Assembly: GCA_904419525.1 (NCBI GenBank)
Contig: CAJFRT010000001.1
Coordinates: 1 to 64,000 of the forward strand
Reading direction: 5' to 3'
DNA: 64,000 nucleotides
From: Candidatus Gallimonas merdae
GTDB lineage: Bacteria > Bacillota > Clostridia > Christensenellales > Borkfalkiaceae
Shown here: one piece after another, positions 59,079 through 64,000 of the stretch
Numbering within the stretch: position 1 is the stretch's first letter
How the letters are laid out: each line of letters begins with the position of its first letter
The notes under the pieces: model-generated
Databases searched by the model: none
Told to the model about the DNA's origin: nothing
Seen by the model: only the letters and a program-made list of their open reading frames with translations
Position numbers and translations under genes: made by a program

Positions 59079-62000
59079 TTATTCTTCGCCTGTATCATCC
59101 ATATCGACAGCATCGTCAGCCTCAGCCTTCTTCTTGCGTTTTTTCAAAATTACAAAAAGCGCCGCGCCTCCGATTACGGCGATAGCCGCTATTACGATCA
59201 GAGCGATAATTCCGCCACCGATTGAACTTTGGAGCTCGAAAGTATAAACAGCCGAATTACCTGCCGCATCCGTGGTTTCAATACGGTATGTTCCGGCCTC
59301 TGTCAGCTCCTCTCCGGGCGTGTACTCGATTTCCGTATCGTTCAGGAAAACTTTTATTTCAGCATTTTCTGAGAGTCCTGTCAAAACGACGGGCGTTTTT
59401 GTCTTACCGCCGTTCTCCACGCCGTCGATTTTGAGTGTCGGTGCGGTGGCGTCCACGGTCACGGTGAAGGTATAGGTCTTGCCGCCGACAACGATGCCCA
59501 CCTCATACGTCCCGTCCTCGAAGAGTTCGAGCGTGCCGTAGTTGAGCCGCTTTTCCTCTCCGTTCACCAGCGCCTTTTCAAAACCGGAAACCTCATCGAA
59601 GTTGTGCTCGAACTTCTGCACGAGCGGTTCGACGATCGTGAAAGACATCTCCGCCTTATTGCCGAGCATATCCGTGACCGAAAGCGTGTACGCCGCAGGT
59701 TCGGTTATCGCATCGCCGGGTTTATATTCTACGACCTCGCCGTCTCTTGTAAGAACGAGCGTAACTTCCTCGTTTGCCGTGATCGTAACGGAGTTGGAAA
59801 GCCCTTTATCGTTCACATTGATATCGAAGTCCGCTTCTTTGTCTATGGTAAACGACACTTCCGTCTCGTTCTGCGCGAGATCCGTGACTGCAAGCGTATA
59901 TTCTCCGCTCTCCGTAATCGCCGTTCCCGACACATACGCGCCGAGCGACTTGCCGTCCTTGAACAGTTCCGCGGTGAGCCCTTCGCCTTCGAACGTAATA
60001 CTGACGTCGCCGCTCACCGATCCTCCGTCCGTCACGCCGTCAAGCACGACTTCGGGCGCCGCCGTGTCTATGACGAACGTATAAGTTGTGCTGTACCCGT
60101 CGAAGTTTGCAAACGCGATCTCATATGCTCCGTCTTCGGTCAGTTCCTTGCCGGAAGTATATTCGATCTGCTTACCGTCCTTCTTCACGGTAACTCTCGC
60201 TTCGTCCGTCCACGCGAACGACACGGTGCCGTTGGTATAACCGCCGTTCTCCACGCCGGAAAGGATCCCTTCGGGCGCGGGCTGCCTGTACTCGTTTTCC
60301 GAAACGACCGCATCGATGCCCGTGCGGAATTCGTCCGTTACGACTACCCTGTATAGTCCCGACGTGCGGAAACGATAGGAAAGAACATCTGCCGAAATCG
60401 TCGTGCCGTAATCGTCCGCCGTCAGAAGTTCCCAGGTATCGCCGCCGTTCGTCGATTTATAGATCTCCAACGTTTGAATGTGCGATTCCTTATCGGTGCT
60501 CTCCGCTATGGCAATGTCGAGCGTCTTATTTTTTCCGTTCTCCGTCACTTCCACGATCGGTGCGTTGCGGGAGATGATGAGCGAGAACACCTGTGATTTA
60601 CCGAAATGGTTCACTGCCTCCACCGTATAACTGCCGCTGCCCGTGATCGTGTACGTTTCACCGAGGCTGAAACTGCCGATGAGCGTTCCTGCTTCATCGT
60701 ACACGTTGAACATCGACATCTCGTCGTATTCGTCCGCTATGGACACCGTTACGGCGTCTTTGAAATAGTACGTCCTGTCGAACGTTACGGTATTGGCGCT
60801 GCCCTCGCCCGTCGCGTACAGGATCTGCGGCGCCGTGCGGATAATGATGAGCGAATACTCGCAGGTGTTACCCCACTCGTCCGCAACCGTGAGTACACTT
60901 TCGCCCTCGCGCTCCACGAGCGTTCCCTCGAACGGTTCGCCGTTCAGATAGCAGACGATATTCTCGCCGAGTTGTACGGAATTGGCAAGCACTTTCTTCC
61001 CGTCCGAATACGAATACAGATTTTCCCCGTCCGAGATCGCCGCCGGCTCTTTTTCCCAGTAGTAATAACTCTCGATCCCCACGGCGGCGTATTCCGAGAT
61101 GACCTCGTACAGCCGCTCTTCGGTAAAGTACGCGACTTCCTCTTCGGGATTCCCCGATTTCTTATAGATAAAATACTTTCCGTTAGCCGCGTTCACGCTG
61201 TCTTTTGCGTCCATCGCGATGCCCGTATCCCACGTTTCGCTGTTCCACTCGCCCGTGCGGACGAATCCGTATTCCCGTTCCGCCGCAAAGTTGAACGCCG
61301 ATTCATACGTCGCAAACGAGAAGAACTCGCCTGCCGCATCGGGCGCTTCCCAATACTCTTTCTGCAGCGTTTCCGTCAGCACGTTCTGCTTGGAAGAAGT
61401 GAACTGCGCCGTCCACTCGTTCCCCGCCGCATCTGTGCAGATGATCTCATACACACCCGTGTCAATGGTATAGATCGCAGCTCCTTTGGTATAGGCTTTC
61501 CCGTTCACGGTCACGCTTACGATCGGGGCGAACTGTTCGAGATCGCCGTCTTCCCACGTCAGCACGACGTCGCCGTCTGTTTTCCCGTCAATCACGTTGC
61601 CGACCGTGAGAGGCTTTTCCGTCCTGTCGATGACGATGGTGTAATGCTCCGTAGCCGTCCCCGACTCTGTTTCCGCATAGAACGTGTATTTGCCCGGCTG
61701 GTAGTATTCGACGCCGGAGATATATTCTTCGAACTTATCGCTCCCCGGCCGCTTCACGAAGCAGTCCCCCGCACTTTCGAACCGGATATGCTCGGCATTG
61801 GTATAACCGCCGCTCGCGATCGCCTCGTCATCCGCATATAACTGCGCTGCGGGGATCGTTCTGTCCAATGTGACCGTGTACGTTTCCGAGGTGTTCCCCG
61901 CCTTATCGACCGAATAGAAACTGTACGTCCCTTCGGCCGTGAGCTGCGAACCTGAAGCGTAACTCGTATAGGATCCCGATCCCGGCTTTTTGACATACGT

Positions 62001-63383
62001 CGCAGAAAGGCCTATCGCGTCATACGGCACGAACCTGATATATGCCGCGTTCGTTGAATCGCCCGACAGTACTACATTCGCGCCGCCGTACAATGTTCCC
62101 GTCGGTTTCGTCTTATCGAGCGTGATCGTTACCGTAGAAGACTGATTGTTGGCGTAGTCCTTGCAATAAAAAGAATACGTCCCCTCGGTGGCGAGCTGCG
62201 TTCCGCTTGCATATACCGTGTATGCGGAACTGCCCGGCATCTTCACATAGCAATCCGCAATGCCCGATCCGCTGTCGCTCGCCACATACCTGATATAGTC
62301 CGCATTCGTATATGCGCCGCTCGACTTAGATACCGTGCCACCGTACAGCGTGCCCGTGGGGATACTGGCATCGAGATAGACTTTATATTCGTCCGATACG
62401 TTCCCTGCCTTATCGGTCGCACGAAAATAATACCACCCGTTCGTGCCCGACAAATCCGTGCCGGACGTATAACTTGTCCAGGACGAGGAGCCCGGCTTTT
62501 TCACTTCGTACTTAGATACGCCGTAAGTGTCCGTCGCCGTGTATTTGATGGAACTGTTCGCGTATCCGCCATTTGCGATCGTCGTACCGCTCGCGTTGGT
62601 CACCTTTCCCGAAGGCTTGACCGTATCGAGATACACATTGACAGTATTGCTTGTCTGCCCTTTTACATCGGTAGCATAAAAATACCATTTGCCGTTGTTC
62701 GAATCCGTGGCAGGAACTGTATACGAATCTGAGTAATACGTCGTATAACTGCTTGCATTCGGTTTCCTGTACTTGATATAGTCAAAATTCGCATCCGATG
62801 CCGTATATACGATCTGCTTGTTCGTATACGTGCCGCTTGATATCGTAGTGCCGCCCGCTTTCAAACTGTTCGTCGGAGCGCTCTTATCCACCTCGAATTG
62901 GAACGTATAGAAGTAGTAAGTGAAATCGACCAAAAAATTCGGCGCGTAACGGCAGGAATACTGCAATTCATATTTCCCGTCCGAAAGCGAACCGGAATAC
63001 AGCGTAATGTTTCCGTTCCCTGAGAGCGACTTGCTTGAATAGACCGAGCCGTTGCGTAAAAGTTGAAAGGTCATGTGCGCGCTTACTGCGCTCGGCTCTA
63101 CCGTGATGTGATATGTCGACCAGTCAAGCACACTGTTCTGCGACAGAGTTCCCGAACCGCTGCTGCTCGAACCATACATATAGACCTTGAAATTGCTCGG
63201 ACAGCCTGTTGTGACCGATGTTTCATTTGTCGTCCTGCCGCTCGTCAGATACTTCGGCGTTGTATACGTCAAAGCTGAAGCGTCCTGCACATTTATTCCG
63301 AACAGGCACATCCCCAATGCCAACAACAATACAGCGAAAAACACAGAAATCAAAATTAATCTTTTTTTGATGTCCTTATACAT
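59079..63383 (-). CDS. Large surface protein with tandem Ig-like modules and C-terminal membrane anchor
   Basis: 1,434 residues, AGGAGG upstream. An N-terminal signal helix (LILISVFFAVLLLALGMCLF) is followed by a Ser/Thr-rich beta domain. From about 170 to 570 lie five modules of about 75-85 residues, each with a YTNxxIxY strand, a KKPGSSSWTSY-like segment, a Y-x-F-Y-x-x-D strand and a hydrophobic strand ending VYLD or TLDRT. Later come a unique region and further Ig-like domains. The end is a membrane helix (IIALIVIAAIAVIGGAALFV), a KKRKKK stop and an acidic tail. Probably an adhesin or mating-contact protein. No LPxTG motif. Confidence 0.85.
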   Translation of the reverse strand: MYKDIKKRLILISVFFAVLLLALGMCLFGINVQDASALTYTTPKYLTSGRTTNETSVTTGCPSNFKVYMYGSSSSGSGTLSQNSVLDWSTYHITVEPSAVSAHMTFQLLRNGSVYSSKSLSGNGNITLYSGSLSDGKYELQYSCRYAPNFLVDFTYYFYTFQFEVDKSAPTNSLKAGGTTISSGTYTNKQIVYTASDANFDYIKYRKPNASSYTTYYSDSYTVPATDSNNGKWYFYATDVKGQTSNTVNVYLDTVKPSGKVTNASGTTIANGGYANSSIKYTATDTYGVSKYEVKKPGSSSWTSYTSGTDLSGTNGWYYFRATDKAGNVSDEYKVYLDASIPTGTLYGGTVSKSSGAYTNADYIRYVASDSGSGIADCYVKMPGSSAYTVYASGTQLATEGTYSFYCKDYANNQSSTVTITLDKTKPTGTLYGGANVVLSGDSTNAAYIRFVPYDAIGLSATYVKKPGSGSYTSYASGSQLTAEGTYSFYSVDKAGNTSETYTVTLDRTIPAAQLYADDEAIASGGYTNAEHIRFESAGDCFVKRPGSDKFEEYISGVEYYQPGKYTFYAETESGTATEHYTIVIDRTEKPLTVGNVIDGKTDGDVVLTWEDGDLEQFAPIVSVTVNGKAYTKGAAIYTIDTGVYEIICTDAAGNEWTAQFTSSKQNVLTETLQKEYWEAPDAAGEFFSFATYESAFNFAAEREYGFVRTGEWNSETWDTGIAMDAKDSVNAANGKYFIYKKSGNPEEEVAYFTEERLYEVISEYAAVGIESYYYWEKEPAAISDGENLYSYSDGKKVLANSVQLGENIVCYLNGEPFEGTLVEREGESVLTVADEWGNTCEYSLIIIRTAPQILYATGEGSANTVTFDRTYYFKDAVTVSIADEYDEMSMFNVYDEAGTLIGSFSLGETYTITGSGSYTVEAVNHFGKSQVFSLIISRNAPIVEVTENGKNKTLDIAIAESTDKESHIQTLEIYKSTNGGDTWELLTADDYGTTISADVLSYRFRTSGLYRVVVTDEFRTGIDAVVSENEYRQPAPEGILSGVENGGYTNGTVSFAWTDEARVTVKKDGKQIEYTSGKELTEDGAYEIAFANFDGYSTTYTFVIDTAAPEVVLDGVTDGGSVSGDVSITFEGEGLTAELFKDGKSLGAYVSGTAITESGEYTLAVTDLAQNETEVSFTIDKEADFDINVNDKGLSNSVTITANEEVTLVLTRDGEVVEYKPGDAITEPAAYTLSVTDMLGNKAEMSFTIVEPLVQKFEHNFDEVSGFEKALVNGEEKRLNYGTLELFEDGTYEVGIVVGGKTYTFTVTVDATAPTLKIDGVENGGKTKTPVVLTGLSENAEIKVFLNDTEIEYTPGEELTEAGTYRIETTDAAGNSAVYTFELQSSIGGGIIALIVIAAIAVIGGAALFVILKKRKKKAEADDAVDMDDTGEE

Positions 63384-63405
63384 AATTATTTCCTCCTTGA
63401 AAAAT

Positions 63406-64000
63406 TCAACGCGGCACGGAAATATGTGTGATCGCGCCCCAGATACGATTGCTTTCCCGGTTGATTCCGAGAATTCTTACCGTTACTCTTGCACCTCTCG
63501 GCGGCCTGCCGCGTTTGGGATAGCTACACAGACAGTCCACCCCACCGTCCAGCGCAACGAATACGCCGTTTGTGTCGACCATGCTGACCGTACCGACGTA
63601 GCGGTTGTCTACCGTATAGCGCTGCAGTGCCTTTTCATACGGATTCTCCGTTGCTTGCTTTACAGACGCCGATGCCTTGATATTGTTTCTGTCCGTCCTG
63701 TCAACATCGAGGACCCTCACGAGAATCCGCTGCCCCGGTCTGAAATAACCGGACGCGTCCATCATACGCTGGTAGCTGAGCTCTCGGAGCGGTATATAAA
63801 TTTCCAACCCGAACAAATCCACAAAGATGCCTGCGCGGATGACGGATACGACGCGCGCCTCGGCGCACTGTCCCGGATACAGAATGTGATTGCCGTCCCT
63901 GTCCGTGCCGAAGTAATACTGTTTTCTCTTTGCCTTCATTGCCTCAAGCCTGCTTGCAACGGCGACGTTTGCCTCCTGGTCGATCCCCTTGACGATATAG
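63406..64000 (-). CDS. S1-domain RNA-binding protein, 5' end outside the window
   Basis: The frame stays open through 64000 (YIVKGIDQEANVAVASRLEA before the internal Met at 63937-63939), so the start is beyond the window. Two OB-fold units: CAEARVVSVIRAGIFVDLFG with YIPLRELSYQRM, and YVGTVSMVDTNGVFVALDGG with CLCSYPKRG. Such S1-repeat proteins recur beside structural or replication genes in Firmicute phages and conjugative elements. It shares a transcript with the surface protein gene, 22 bases downstream. Confidence 0.8.
   Translation of the reverse strand, partial: YIVKGIDQEANVAVASRLEAMKAKRKQYYFGTDRDGNHILYPGQCAEARVVSVIRAGIFVDLFGLEIYIPLRELSYQRMMDASGYFRPGQRILVRVLDVDRTDRNNIKASASVKQATENPYEKALQRYTVDNRYVGTVSMVDTNGVFVALDGGVDCLCSYPKRGRPPRGARVTVRILGINRESNRIWGAITHISVPR

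Noticed and set aside
61900-63000. Periodic similarity that might be a DNA tandem repeat or CRISPR-like array
   Set aside because: The period is about 230-250 bases, matches protein modules of the surface protein, and the DNA copies are diverged. There are no short identical repeats with unique spacers.

Overview
The window looks like chromosomal DNA of a Gram-positive, gut-type anaerobe of the Clostridia. Ribosome binding sites of the AGGAGG type precede nearly every gene, lipoprotein signals are of Gram-positive style, sugar uptake is by CUT1-type ABC transport, and promoters are consensus sigma-A. Almost all genes lie on the minus strand, so transcription runs from high to low coordinates. 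No tRNA, rRNA, CRISPR array or insertion sequence was seen.

Bases 1-26,700 form a glycan-utilisation locus. In transcription order it holds a TIM-barrel sugar isomerase/epimerase and an AraC-type regulator with their own promoter. A 470-base regulatory gap follows, then a solute-binding lipoprotein, two ABC permeases, a GH43-like lipoprotein, a large carbohydrate-binding-type lipoprotein broken by three frame disruptions, a glycerophosphodiesterase, GH31, GH3, a YdcF-like protein, an in-frame chimera of a glutaminase-like (DUF4964/DUF5127/DUF4965) protein with the C-terminal part of a GH1 glucosidase, MgtC/SapB, a metallo-beta-lactamase-fold hydrolase, GH36, an alpha/beta-hydrolase esterase and a GH20 enzyme that runs off the window. 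Together they would bind, import and trim branched plant or host oligosaccharides. No transport ATPase is encoded here.

Bases 26,770-64,000 are different: G+C is visibly lower, there are long chains of small overlapping genes, and phage/plasmid-type functions appear. This is the interior of a large mobile element (integrative/conjugative element, plasmid-like island or phage-like element); no integrase, relaxase, capsid gene or far end is in view. The DNA-metabolism module (26.8-34.1 kb) has a CHC2/Toprim primase-like protein, an annealing-protein candidate, a RecD2-type helicase, a deoxyribosyltransferase-like protein, a YqaJ exonuclease and a DUF932-like protein. SSB is encoded separately at 48 kb. 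A modification/conflict block (34.6-38.2 kb) has an orphan DNA methylase, a NADAR protein and a Fic AMP-transferase. About ten unrecognised small genes (38.3-42.5 kb) are followed by a VWA/metallopeptidase-like protein paired with a MoxR-type AAA+ ATPase (42.6-46.7 kb). Further on are further unknown genes, a DUF4262-YodL protein, a HipA-like kinase, an LPD11-like protein, a divergent XRE regulator, a small signal peptidase, a DUF3268 protein, a 1,434-residue surface protein and an S1-domain protein.

The most unusual feature is regulatory. Three operon starts (34.3, 48.3 and 56.7 kb) share one module: a TTGACG-17-TATAAT promoter, a conserved leader, an intrinsic terminator inside the leader, and a small hairpin just before an AAAGGAG site. 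Many other intrinsic terminators sit directly before genes that have no visible promoter, including a tandem array of four at 54.75-54.96 kb and three in the 34.1-34.3 kb leader. A fourth operon (58.4-58.7 kb) has an unrelated long-hairpin leader. This layout suggests that the element's operons are expressed by processive antitermination, with the repeated leader as a candidate cis-acting RNA. That is inference and needs testing.
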